A DNA stretch of 64,000 nt from Diadema setosum (Eukaryota; Echinodermata; Echinoidea; Diadematoida; Diadematidae), in assembly GCF_964275005.1 (NCBI RefSeq), contig NC_092702.1, positions 2,548,501-2,612,500 of the forward strand. The letters are read 5' to 3'. The notes beneath the pieces were generated by a model. That model was not told the DNA's origin. It did not search any database and worked only from the letters and a program-made list of their open reading frames with translations. Below, in pieces: positions 39,920 to 52,761 of this stretch. Within the stretch, counting starts at the first letter, position 1. Every line of letters starts with the position of its first letter. The translations under genes and the position numbers were made by a program.

Positions 39920-41582
39920 GTCTCTCTGTTGTGGCAATGGTAAACTGGAACTTTTTTTTTCAAATCTCTTCCTCCTTGTGGGGACACTTTCAGTTTAATT
40001 TTTGGTCATCGTTAGTATTTTTTTTTTGTCAGCAGAATAAAAAGCAAGAAGAGATCACGGATGAGGACATGATAGGGGAAATCCAGACAAAGAAAATTCC
40101 TAAGTGTGCGGTCGCTGAGGTTTTTTGTTTTGTTTTTATCGGAGCAATGAAGTCCTCACACAATCATTTCAGTCTGACTTATACTACAGTGCATTATAGT
40201 AATACAGTATACAATGATACAAATATGAATATAATGTTATGTCCTGTTTGCCTTTTCTTCTCAACTATGTGTAAGGTTTGGGCTGTGAGGAAAAACCACA
40301 CGTATACCACTCATTAAGATCGGTGCAGAATTAGTCTTTTCTTGTTGCAGCTATCAGGGTTTAATTTGACAACTACACTGCATCAAACAAATAGATAAAC
40401 GATCGTAAATAGATCAATTTTTTCCATCAGACAATAATGATTTCCTTCATGAATTGGTGATCACTTTTTATATTTACTCGAAAGTAAGACGACTTAAAAT
40501 CATCCCAATAAAAAGTCAAGTATACTGTTTAAACAATTTTTCAGCAAACGGTAACTAAACTCAGTTTTTCAACAGAACATACAAACCTCATAAAGTATAA
40601 AATATCACACGTGGTCTCAAATAAGAAGTTATCCTAATAAAATGGAAAATTCAAGATTAATTACTTAAAATGTACTCCACCACAACTGGATTAGAAGCAC
40701 TTCATCAATGTGCAGCATTATGAGACAAACTTTAACGTTAAAAGCATATTTGAGTGTTCTTTTTTATTTCGATCACTAATGCCTCTCTATTATCTTTTCC
40801 ACCTCCCTTCCTCCCCAGAAATACCTACATTTTCTGACACTATAATAAACCTCTCACGTTTTTGATAACCATTCTTTTTAGTGTCTTTAAAATCTCGCCA
40901 ATTCACCATTCCACGGATATGGCCTTCATCCAGGACAATATTCTTCGGAAGAGGCATTTGTGACCCTTTTCACGGAATAACGAGCGTGAAGTCGTATCAA
41001 TTCAGCAACTTTCGTTCCGCTCACTGGTTTCTGCAGCTTATTCATCATAATGTTAATGTACAAAACTTAATATAAAACGCTTTCCGAAATCAAGAAACGC
41101 TTGATGCACCGTGTCACGTACAGAGTAACTTAAACTTGTACAGTAATGTAACGATAGGTGGGATTACTTTAAATTTGCATTACAAGTTGAAAGGGTTGGA
41201 AAAAATACACGTGATGACGCAACACCCCTTAACTGTGTTATTCTTTTTAGCTAAATGGAGAACTATACTCAAAACTCTATGAAAGACAGTGAGTTGGTAC
41301 TGGTGCGAGTGCAACGGCACCGTGGGGAGAGAATTAAGTGAGTTGAAGCTAGATTATTATGGTTTAGTTAATACAAGTTGTCATTGGAATGTTCCGTAGT
41401 CTGTGTTTGTGCTTTACCCACATGCTCAAATACGTATCTATCTATTCATCTATTCAGCATTATCTAAAACATGTAAAACTACGCAGGATAGTCTGGTTCA
41501 GAGCCGAGAGGCCTGATTTACAACAGAGCTCTGTGAGATCAAAAATGATAGTAATGATAATGATAATAATGATAACAATGAC

Positions 41583-41628
<46 letters not shown>
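41583..41628 (+). repeat. (AAT)n microsatellite
   Basis: About fifteen uninterrupted trinucleotide units. Confidence 0.95.
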
Positions 41629-41629
<1 letters not shown>

Positions 41630-41777
41630 TAATAATAACGCTTTCTCTAATCAGGGTAGCCTCTTCAGTGTTGCCACTGCTCTACCAGAGGGCTCTGCCA
41701 TCATTATTACCCTAGCTTGGTACCATTTTTGTATACCTTGGTCGACGTGGTTGATAAAAACATCTTCTCCAAGGACG

Positions 41778-41850
41778 TAAGCACTGGACGGGAATCGAGC
41801 TCGCGTCCTCCGATTGGGAGTCGGGAGTCTTATCCACTATGGCACAGCGC
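41778..41850 (-). mobile_element. tRNA-like SINE head near the Rab gene 2 stop
   Basis: The minus strand shows box A-like CATAGTGGATAAGAC, a CCGA/TCGG anticodon stem with loop CTCCCAA, and box B-like GCTCGATTCC. A six-pair acceptor stem can form but the T stem has a mismatch. A SINE or pseudo-tRNA is more likely than a functional tRNA-Gly. Confidence 0.5.
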
Positions 41851-41951
41851 ATCAAAGAATAAGGCGAGGTACAACAGGAACTTGACACCCATGCTTTCAT
41901 GTTTCTTATATAGTTTTCAATGAATTCTTCGTCTCGTCGTTTTTCTGTATA

Positions 41952-42158
41952 CTAATGAGTACGACATCGACAACCACGAGCGGTGTCTCCTCCCACACCA
42001 TGCTGATCGTTGAGGGACGAACCAAGATGAATAGTGGTACCTTTTTCCCGATGGTCGAGATAGCCGGAGTTCTTGTCTTGTGAAACTTTGGACAGCGTTG
42101 CACCTGTCACATTGGAAGGATATTCGTAACAGACAAAAAAAAAAAACCAAAAAAAACA

Positions 42159-42189
<31 letters not shown>

Positions 42190-45100
42190 CCACTTGATTC
42201 TTAAGATCAAACATAGTTTTGTATATCGGTAATGACATCTGAAGCCGACGGTCTCGTGAGGGGTAAATAGGGGATTGTTATGTAAGAAGTAACATCAATC
42301 ATCGCAGAAATATACAACAAATAAAGAGAATGTTCGAGTGTTTCGTTCAAAAGCAAACTCATTTTCTTCTATACCAGTACATAGGGCTGAAAATGGAAAA
42401 TATCGCAGTAAACATTCATCATCAATGCCGAAAGAATGTTTTTTCCAGTATCGAAGTCAGTGTTGTTCGAAGATATCAGGAACTTCACAATTTTAACAAA
42501 TTGAGCAAATACTGGGGTTCAGATTGACGAAAATATTGATCATATCATATCGTGATATTGCGCCTATAAGATCTAGTCAAATCGCTCTTTTCATCGCCTT
42601 AATTGAAACAGCAATGCTCAACAGAAATTTAATTCAAGAAGAATTATAGACATTGTTTAACAACACCTCCCGGACTTCCGTCTGTTTGCTTTGCTGAATA
42701 AAATCATTTCTTGTCCCAGACTGCTATTCCTATTTGAAACACCAATATTTCTCCCTTTTTGCGAATAAGTGAAGTGAGAAATCAGTCAATATCATTTATC
42801 GGCCACTATATGAAGAGCTTGCTTCCAAAAGGCGCTAAATCCATCATTTTTCAATGGATTTAGCGCCTTTTGGTTGCAAGCTCTTCATATACACAAAGTA
42901 TGTACAGTGAAATAAAAGTAACGGACATAACAAGAACAACTTCATTTGTTGGAGAGAGTGGTTTTGTGTGCTTTTCCGGATAAATTGCATTTCAATTAAA
43001 GGCGATGTTTCTCACAGTGCAAAGAAATAAGTTGTAATCAACTCCATATCCCTATAACCTTCCTACTATAGAAACATGACAATGACGTTTTTGCATAAAA
43101 ATGTGACAATGATGACCTATTATTACATTATCCTCACTGATTTTGATATAGTGTTTTATTCCATGAGTGTTACACAGCCGATGAACGCATGCGCCATTTG
43201 CCAAAGACAAATATATATTATCAATGTGGGTTTGCACCTTAATAAAGATGCAGTAATGAACTTAATTTTCCTGGCCAACTTCTTCATCTTTTCCTGGGGC
43301 CCGTTGCATAAAAGTAACTATTATGGTAACTTTGCCATCCAGTGGTAACTTCCATGGAATTCTTGATTTTGATTGGCTGTTGAGTATTGTTGTCATGGTA
43401 GTTACCATTGGATGGCAAAGTTACCACAATAGTAACGTTATGCAACAGGCCCCAGATTTACTTCAGTTGTCACCAGTTCATTTTTCATCAGTGTTATACG
43501 GTGTATCCTTCGTTTGAATAACAAACAAATAATTTGTATACACCTGATAGAACACGAACTCATGATCTTCGGTTCAAAGCTTTACGTTAAACACCACTAT
43601 ACTCCCATCAGATGCCCACTTCACTAAACAATGATTATGACGAACATGACAATTTTACGAATTTCATGAAATTAATACTCTTTTAAGTGTATAAACACAG
43701 AAATGAGAAACAACGTACATATTTCGTGGAAGATTTCTGAGATCCCCTCTCCAGTTTTGGCGCTTGCCTCGAGGTGTACAGCGTCGTTTTCTTTTGCGTA
43801 CTGCTCGGCTGAGCTCCGGCTCACTGCCCGTTGAGATTCCAGGTCTAACTTGTTTCCGATTACAAAGATGAGAATATCTTCTGGAGCTTTCTTCCTTAGC
43901 TCGTTCATCCAGTATTCTACGTCATCAAATGATTTCTTCAAATACAATTAGATAGTCATGAAATTTAAGAGATGAGTGTTTACTGAAGTCATCTGGTGTA
44001 GCTTACTAGTACTATACTGAAACAAATGTATGGTCCTTTATTGGTTTGATTTTCAAGACACTTCTTGTGAAATTATGAGGTATGACATTAACTGAATTTC
44101 CTTTGTTTGTTACCCTGTGTAAAATTCAATCTTATGACAGAATATCTAAACTTTGCAGAGTGACACAATGGAGTGACTCCGATTACATGCTTAAAAATCT
44201 AATTAGCCATCAATAATAATACTGTATACCATTATGAGCTACTGATGATTGCATTTTACCTTCTCTGTTATGTCGTATACTACGAGTGCGGCAGCTGCCC
44301 TCCTGTATGTTAGCGCGGCCACTGCACGAAACTATAGGTTGGCAAAGTAAATGCAAATAAACAAAAAACAAAAAAGAAGAAGAGAGATTAGGTTAGGTAA
44401 GAAAAGATTAAGTACAATGAAGAAGTGGAATAATCTTTTAATGTGTTGTGAATTCGTCATATCATTTTATTTATTCAACTTCCAAACATCGTACTGCAAA
44501 TCTGTAAACGAAAAAAAATCTTATCAGAAATTATCTTTATTCAACCAAGCTTTTAGCATAAAATGTTGTTCTGATATTATACACACTCGTAGCGAAGTAC
44601 ACATTTTCTCTTTTTTAATAATCTACACCAAAATCATTATTATCGTCACCTAACCTCTGACGGGATATTTCACAACCAGGAAACTTTCATACCAAAGCGA
44701 AAGTCATACTTCCATAAGGAATACCTTCAATAGTGCAAGGAAAAAAAAAAGGATAAAGAGAAACACTTTTCACGAGGCGGGGATCCTGTGTAAAACTGTC
44801 ATGTAAAAGCATTTTACTTACTTTTTCATCCCCACTTGTATCCCATAATGCCATGCAATACTCTCTGTTCCCGTAGCAGATGATTTTAGTTAAGAAGGCG
44901 GCTCTGAACGGAGATTTAAAAAAAAAAAGAAAGATGTATTATGTAATAATGAATATGGGTGTGCAGGCTTCAATTCTACTTTCACAGACTTAAATATCGA
45001 GATATTCGTCAAAGACGGCAATACATTGACGACTGAAAAACAAACAACATCGGCATAGAAAATCACACTTGCAGCTAAAGTAAACTATTTGTCATTGCTC

Positions 45101-48100
45101 GGGATGGATAGGAGTTATATTCTAGTGTCAATTCGGTTTCTTTGAATATCTATTTTGATAGAAGTCATCAACTATCAAAAACTGTGGATAAGAATGGCTT
45201 GACCGGATTGGAATCCCATAAAGAGTTCGCGAAAGGTTGTAGTAAAAGTGTGAGGTTTCCCGCATCATAGTGACCGGGGGTGGGGGAGGGTGTTTCATAA
45301 AGCTGTTCTTAAAGTTACTTTCAACTTGAGAACGACGGGTGATCAGTTCTTATGCTGAATTAACGAAATTCTGACAAGTATAGCATATCAAAACTGATCA
45401 ACAGTCGTTCTTAAGTCGTTAGTAACTTTAAGAGCAGCTTTGTAAAACCCCCTGGTGATCTTAATTGTCAAGACTAGATCAAGTTGACCTGTAACTCATT
45501 TTCGCCACAAAAGAAGGAGAAAAGATACAAACGGGTTATGCAATGAGTCAGGTGCACTAGGAGTGCATAGATTAATTGTTTCTAGATATATAAATATAGT
45601 GAAGCCCCCTGCGGGACAGGACTAAAAGAGAAATTATCATTAAAAAAAAAAAAAACAGCGCCCAAAACGAACAGGCTTATACATGTATTTCATTAACCCA
45701 TTTCCTGTTTGCCTTTGGGAACAGTAATTTAAATTTTTTTTCAAGATATGACATTTAATGCATATGTGTAGGTCTGTTAATTGTAACACAAAACATCCTG
45801 TCATATAAAATGTTCGCGATAAAGCCTAAAATGTAAGGAGAGTCTGTATTTTTCTCATTAAACCGTAACTGTAGAAGGTTTAATCTGGAAACATTTTTAT
45901 CATAACTATTGTGTAAACTTTGTATATTTAACAATACTTTGCATCGATTTTACCGATTCAAATTTTTACAGTGGTTGTTTCTATCCCTAACTCACATTTT
46001 AGAACTATTATAAAGCACTAATGGTGGGTTTTTGTTTCATCTGAAAATGGTAAATTATGCCTTTAATGTCACCTATTTTGTTAAAGAAAAAAAAGAGTTA
46101 TTGCAACTTTTAGGGATCAAAACTGTAAAATTTTCATTGATGCGTCAGTGTATATGCTTTGATGAAAATCCTTTCTGCTGAGTGAATAAAAACAGTTTCA
46201 AGGCAAAAAACAAGGTATAGTGTGTCTATAAAAAGAAACAAACAAAAACATGAAATGAATCGCATGCGTAAGTCCTTGCAGTAAATTTGAGTTTCCGTAT
46301 ACAGGTCCACAAAATAATGGGTAAATTTGGTATATATTAATGAACAATTATGTGGACGAATGAATCACCATCATAACCGATCATATCACCATCCATACGA
46401 TTATAGGAACACACAAACACACAAACAATGAGGTATGAAAAACAGCTTCACCCAACAGTGGCCTGACAGCTTTTCCGAAAAGTGCCCGAGATGAATCGAG
46501 TTGCTAAACTGGTTTTCCCTACGCCGTATTTCTGCAGGTGAAGAAAAAAAGAGAGAGAAAATTCTGTAAAGACAAGGAATGAGGTAAGACCTGCCATATA
46601 AATAAATAAATACAGAAAAACGGTTCAATGACATTTGCTCCTGCGACAATTGCTCCCATGAAACATCTGCACGATACGCCAGACATAAACAAACATTACC
46701 CTAACCCTAATCCTCACATCAAACTAAACATTAAACCTTATCAAAACCTTAAAGGGATCGTATAGTTTTGGTTGAGACCTAATTTCAGGTTTCTAACATT
46801 TTTTTTTTGTAACATAATGAAAAACCTCTAATGAAATATGAAAGAGCATGTAATTCTATGAGGAAAATTGGTTTTGAAATGGCTGAGATATCCAAAAAAG
46901 AGCGGTTCTAATGAAGTGTGGGACCCGCACTTTATTACGATCGCTTTGTTTTACTTTGTTTTTGGATGTTTCAGTCATTTCAAACCCGATTTTTATCAAA
47001 TAAACTTTGAATTCCTCTTAAAATGGTATGTACTGTACTATATCATAAGTGTTTTCTTGGTATCTTAAAAGCCCAACTCTCATCTCCACCAATGCTGTAC
47101 CATCCCTTTAACCCTGATTACATGGAGAAAAGTAAGACCGGAGCAACTTCTGCAAGAGCAAATATGTTTGTAATTACTGTATGTCAGACTGTCTGCAGCG
47201 TCTGTGAACGAAGTATATTTTAATGATCATATCAGAAACTATAGCCCAGATTCATGCCATGTCTACACGTTGTTTTGTTTTGTTTTTGTTTTGCTTTTTG
47301 CCTTCTTTTAATTCACGGTCCACTAATCTCAATAAGCGAACATTGCACAGACGGTGAAGAAAAGAAGATGAAGCAGTGACAGAAGATTCTAAGAGTATAA
47401 TAACAAACTACACTAAAGGCAAAATGTTCAACTGTACTTGTGTTCCGATTTAGCTTTTCTGGTCGATGTTTTTTGGGTTGTTTTTGTTTTATTCATTCAT
47501 CAAAGAATCATGACTGCTTCAATCGCATATCCGATGGGGGGGGGGGGGGGGCGAGACAAGCGGCCACATCGAAACTTATATATCAAACTCCTTTGACTTG
47601 ATGATGTTACTCTTGATAATAAGGATTCTAGAATATGAAATGGTGGTTCGCGCACGTCTCGATTTGATATGATTTAATGTTTTTAGTGCACATACATAAA
47701 TTACACACATAGTACATGGTGTGTATGTGAAATAGTCATTCATTATGTCATATACATTTAGGAGTGGATCATGTCATATACATTTACATTATGTCATATA
47801 CATTTAGGAGTGGATCGTCATAAGTTGATATAGTACATCTGTTTGTATATATCGCGATTCTTTTCGCAATCACTTTATGGTTCTTTTTCTCGTAAATATA
47901 TAAAAAGTAATTATTTAGATAATATTTGCTGTAATTACCCATTTTGGTACCCCTGGCAGACTGCCAAATACTGTTGTAGTTTTTTTTTCCCATTAATTCT
48001 TCCCGCATATTCCAGACATTGTATATTTTTTTCTATACAATGACTCTAGTTTCAAGTAAATAATTTAGACCCTGCACTCTTTATCACATACACTCAAGAT

Positions 48101-51100
48101 GAATGCACACGCACGCATGCTCAGCGCACATGCACACACAGACACCTGCACTTGCACTCAAACCTCTTCCCACGACCCTTCAGTCTCTACACATACCCCC
48201 ACACCGACAATGATCCCTCATGGTATGATCTTTGATGATCAAAGTTTGAATGACTCCGAAAGTGGTTATTACACAACTGCCGAGTTTAATGCACTGATAA
48301 AACAAAATAAATTTCAATCATTTTTTGATTTGTTTAGTCTTCTTCACATCAATGCCAGAAGTTTAAATAAGAATTTTGATTCTATAGAATCATTTCTTTC
48401 CTCTTTACAAAATTTTCAGTTTAGTATAATTGGTATATCAGAAACTTGGCTTAATACAAATTCACCACCAATATTTAATTTAGAGCATTATCGAATGTAT
48501 CGTTCTGATCGTTACTTAGGTAAGGGAGGTGGGGTTGCTTTCTACATTAAAAATAACATTGATATAAAAGTCAGGTATGACTTACATATCGAGGGTACGG
48601 AAGATATTTTTGTCGAAATTTTGAACAGTAAAGCAAAAAATATAATAATAGGTAATCTATGTAGGTCACCAAGAAATAACATTGATTGTTTTTTAGAAAG
48701 TTTTGATCAAATTTTGAGTATTATTTCTCAGGAAAAGAAAGACAGTTTTATAATGGGAGATTTTAATATTGATCTTTTAAATAATTCTGATAATCATACA
48801 ATGCAGTTGTTAAGTTTATTGGCAACTTATTTATTTCAACCACATATTAGCAACCCAACAAGAATTTCTAGTACATCAAAAACTCTTATTGATAACATAT
48901 TTTCAAATGTAATAAACACAGAATTTACAAATGGTATATTTTATTATGATATATCTGATCATTTACCTGTTTTTACCATCAATAATAGTTTTTTTGCAAA
49001 CAAAACAATATTTTGATAATAAAAAATCTCAAATGTATTATAAGGAAACAGAAAGTAACATTAACTCTTTGATATTTGATTTAGCGCAGGAAGAATGGGG
49101 CGATGTATTTGATGAAAGCAATGCTGATACTGCTTATGAAAAATTTATCAGCAGGTTATTGTATAATTATCAGAAAAATATTCCTTTGGTTAAACGGAAA
49201 CCTTTAAAGAAAAATAGATAACCCTGGATTACCAAATGTATTATGCGGTCTATATCAACCCGTAATAAGTTATATAAGCAAGCAATAAAGAATCAAAGTA
49301 ATAATTTATTTATGAAATACCGGAAATATAGAAATCAATTAACATCAGTAATAAGATTGTCCCGAAAATTGTATTATTCAAATAATATAGAAAAAAAAAT
49401 AAGGATAATCTTTTTTCATTGTGGAAAACTGTCAATGCTCTCATGGGAAAGACGGTAAAAGAAACTACCAACTCTATCATCATTGACAATGAGGAAATTA
49501 CTGATTTTACCACAATTGCTAACTCATTTAATGATTATTTTATAAACATAGGTCCTAGTGTAGCATCTAATATGAGTTCATGCAATACACATTTTACTGA
49601 TTATTTACCCAATCCTTGTGAAAATTCATTATTTCTCACGCCTACCAATGATTATGAAATAATCAATGTTGTCCAGAATCTGAAAACAACTAAATCGAGT
49701 GGGCATGATGGTCTAAGTGTTCATTTATTGAAACAAATAATTTTTTACATTGCAAACCCCCTAACTCACGTATTCAATATGTCTCTTTCAACAGGCATTT
49801 TTCCGAACTCATTCAAACTTGCAAAAGTTATTCGTATTCATAAAAAAGATGACTCTAAATTAATGAGCAATTATAGACCAATTTCATTATTACCGAGTAT
49901 ATCCAAAGTTCTTGAAAAAATTGTGTATAAAAGGTTACATCAGTTTTTACAAACCAATAATTTATTGATACCCTATCAATTTGGATTTAGAAGTGGATAT
50001 TCTACTGATTATGCAATCGCTCACATGTGTGATAAAATAACTGAAGTTTTTGCTGATAAGAAGCATGTTATAGGTATATACATGGATTTGTCGAAAGCAT
50101 TCGACACCATCGACCATGAAGTATTGATATATAAACTTAATACGTATGGAGTCCGAGGTCACGCTCTGCTCTGGTTTGTAAATTATTTGCAAAACCGTCA
50201 ACAGTATGTTAGTTTTCAGTCTTATGAATCACAGAAACTTGATATTAAATGTGGGGTGCCTCAAGGCTCCATTTTAGGGCCTCTGTTGTTTAACATTTAT
50301 ATAAATGATATTATAAGTTCTTCTCCATCTCTGGATTTTATACTTTTTGCCGATGATACATCTATTATTACATCAGATTATGATATAGGGACCCTTGTTA
50401 ATCGTTTGAACACTGAATTATTGAATATATTGAATTGGTTTAAATCAAACAAGTTATCTTTGAATGTTAACAAGACAAATCTTGTTCATTTTAGAAAACC
50501 CTACTCACAGGATCTTAACGTCAATATATCAATTGATGGGTTTTCTCTTTGCGAAAAACAGGTTATTAGATTTTTAGGCATTACAATCGATTTTCATTTG
50601 ACATGGAACGAACATATATCCTGTCTACAAAGGACCCTGTCAAGAAATATTTGCGTACTCTGGAAATTGAAAGATCTCTTATCAGAACGATCCCTGATTA
50701 TTTTATATAATTCTTTAATTTTGCCTCATATATTGTATTCAAATATTGTATGGGGAAATTGTAGTATTACTAAACTGAATTTATTGTATTTACTCCAAAA
50801 GCGTGCTATTCGCATTATTACTAATTCCACATATCTATCTCATACAGATCCTTTATTTCATGGTTTGCATACTTTGAAGCTTCAGGACATCCACATTTTA
50901 CAAACAGGTATGTTTATGTACAAGTACGCAACAAATCAACTTCCCTCTTTATTTCATAATATTTTTCACTTAAATTCGAATATACACACATATCCAACTC
51001 GCCGTTCGACAGACTTCCACCTTGTAAACCCCAAAACTGTCTTAGCTCAGAAATCAATTAGACATTACGGTCCCGATGTTTGGAATAATCTACCTGATCA

Positions 51101-52703
51101 ATTAAAGCAGTGTACTTCACTTTTTTCATTTAAAGCTCATTTTAAAAAGTATTTATTATTGAAATATGTTTCCAGTTAGTAGTCTTTGATCAATGTATTT
51201 TTTCTTTTTTTTTTCCTTAAGTCTCAGTCAGCCCTGATCCATGCAAAATGGTTTTTTTTTTCGATTTTTTTCCATTCCCTCCCGTTCCCTTCTTTGATAA
51301 TGTATTGCATACATTAAGTAAAGCCCATACCTTACCCACAGAATAGGCATGCTACAGCCTTTATTCTCTCTTGCACTGTCACCTGCACACACGATGCACT
51401 GTCACTCGCACACACCTACACTTTTATAGTCTACTATACCATGCAGTAGTCAATGGTGCAGCGTGCTGTTTTTTTTTTTTTTTTTCTTGTTTTAAAGCGC
51501 CAAGTCACTATTTTTCTTTTCTGTTTTTTTTTCTGTTTTTTTTTCTTTTTTCTCTAGCAAAATGTGTTTCGTATATTAAGATTAAGAGTTTTATGAGTAC
51601 ATATATAATTGGTGTTGTATTATATTGGTATCACATATTCAGATAGGGCCTCATCCACGTCAAGCTCTGCTTATGATGACGGTCCCCTGTATTGATTTCT
51701 CCTTTGTTAATAGATACAGTATGCCTTAATATGTTATTTTGATTCATATGTCACTTCAGACTAATGTTGTTACGCAAATGATATTTTTTCTTGTATTGAT
51801 TTGTATGTTATCTGCATGTATCATTCTGTTTTCATTTGCAATTGTATATGGAGAAAGAAAATGCAAAAATAAACCAAACAAACAAACAAGTTATTCAAAG
51901 CGTGACTGGGACGTCCATGCGGTAGACATAGTTTACACATCTATCTACATAAACATTATACAGGGAATTGTAATATGCACTTTCAGCACCTATCGTAAGT
52001 TATTTTTGTAATTGAATTTGCCTCATTTGATTCAAATGCAGGTGCTGTATGATAAAACAACCGATTTTTGCTCTCCGTGCAGCATGGTTAGCGTTTTTTG
52101 TTGGCCAAATTCGAGGCGAAGTATTTTTTTTTCTTAGATGCTTGGTGTTGTTTATTGTTGTGACTTGTAATGAATGCCTGATGAAATATATTTGAATTGT
52201 CATTATTTATCTGCGTCTTGTTTGATAAAACGTGTGAGAGGTTAAAGAGGAGTAAAGCATGTTTCAAATTATATGTATTATCCTTTATCTGCGTTCTGTT
52301 AAAACTACTCGTTCCAGCTTCGTTAATCGGAATGAGAGGCAATGTAAAAATAAAAAAAGAAAAGGAAAAGAAAGTAACATAGATAGAAATGCCAAATAGA
52401 AGTACTTGTATATTAATTGAGGAATACAATATCAAGAAGGTGGCTGATGAGTTTGTAGCTTTTATTTCGGTTTGTTAATGGGAGAGCTAAATAAGTATAC
52501 GGACACAGAATGAGAATTTTCTGAGATGCACTTATGGGATTAAGATCAAACATGGTCGTAAAATGTCATGATCATAAAATCATGAAGGTAGCTGCTTCAC
52601 TATACTTCATATTGTTCGGTTCTTGCTTGTTTGTGTCAGACCTACGCCGATGTGAAAGCACTTGGGTAGAATGTAGCTCTCTTTTGCATGCCCGAGTCAA
52701 GAA

Positions 52704-52761
<58 letters not shown>

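Larger units (their letters stand above)
36297..41951. other. Intergenic between convergent Rab genes 1 and 2
   Basis: Both flanking genes end here. No coding exon was recognised. It holds the Rab gene 1 3' UTR, CA and AAT microsatellites, a GC-rich foldback, a family 2 fragment joined to a palindromic TTAA MITE, and a tRNA-like SINE close to the Rab gene 2 stop. The rest is AT-rich with nothing notable. Confidence 0.5.
48099..51889 (+). mobile_element. Non-LTR retrotransposon (CR1/L2-like LINE)
   Basis: An AP endonuclease is followed by a reverse transcriptase in the usual LINE order, then about 700 bp of 3' UTR and an AAAC-rich tail ending near 51889. The coding region is broken by two frameshifts (near 49010 and in an A run near 49390) and one stop at about 49219. 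No separate ORF1 is seen upstream, and the 5' edge is uncertain. It lies inside intron 1 of Rab gene 2 on the opposite strand. The clade is judged from motif style only. Confidence 0.85.
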
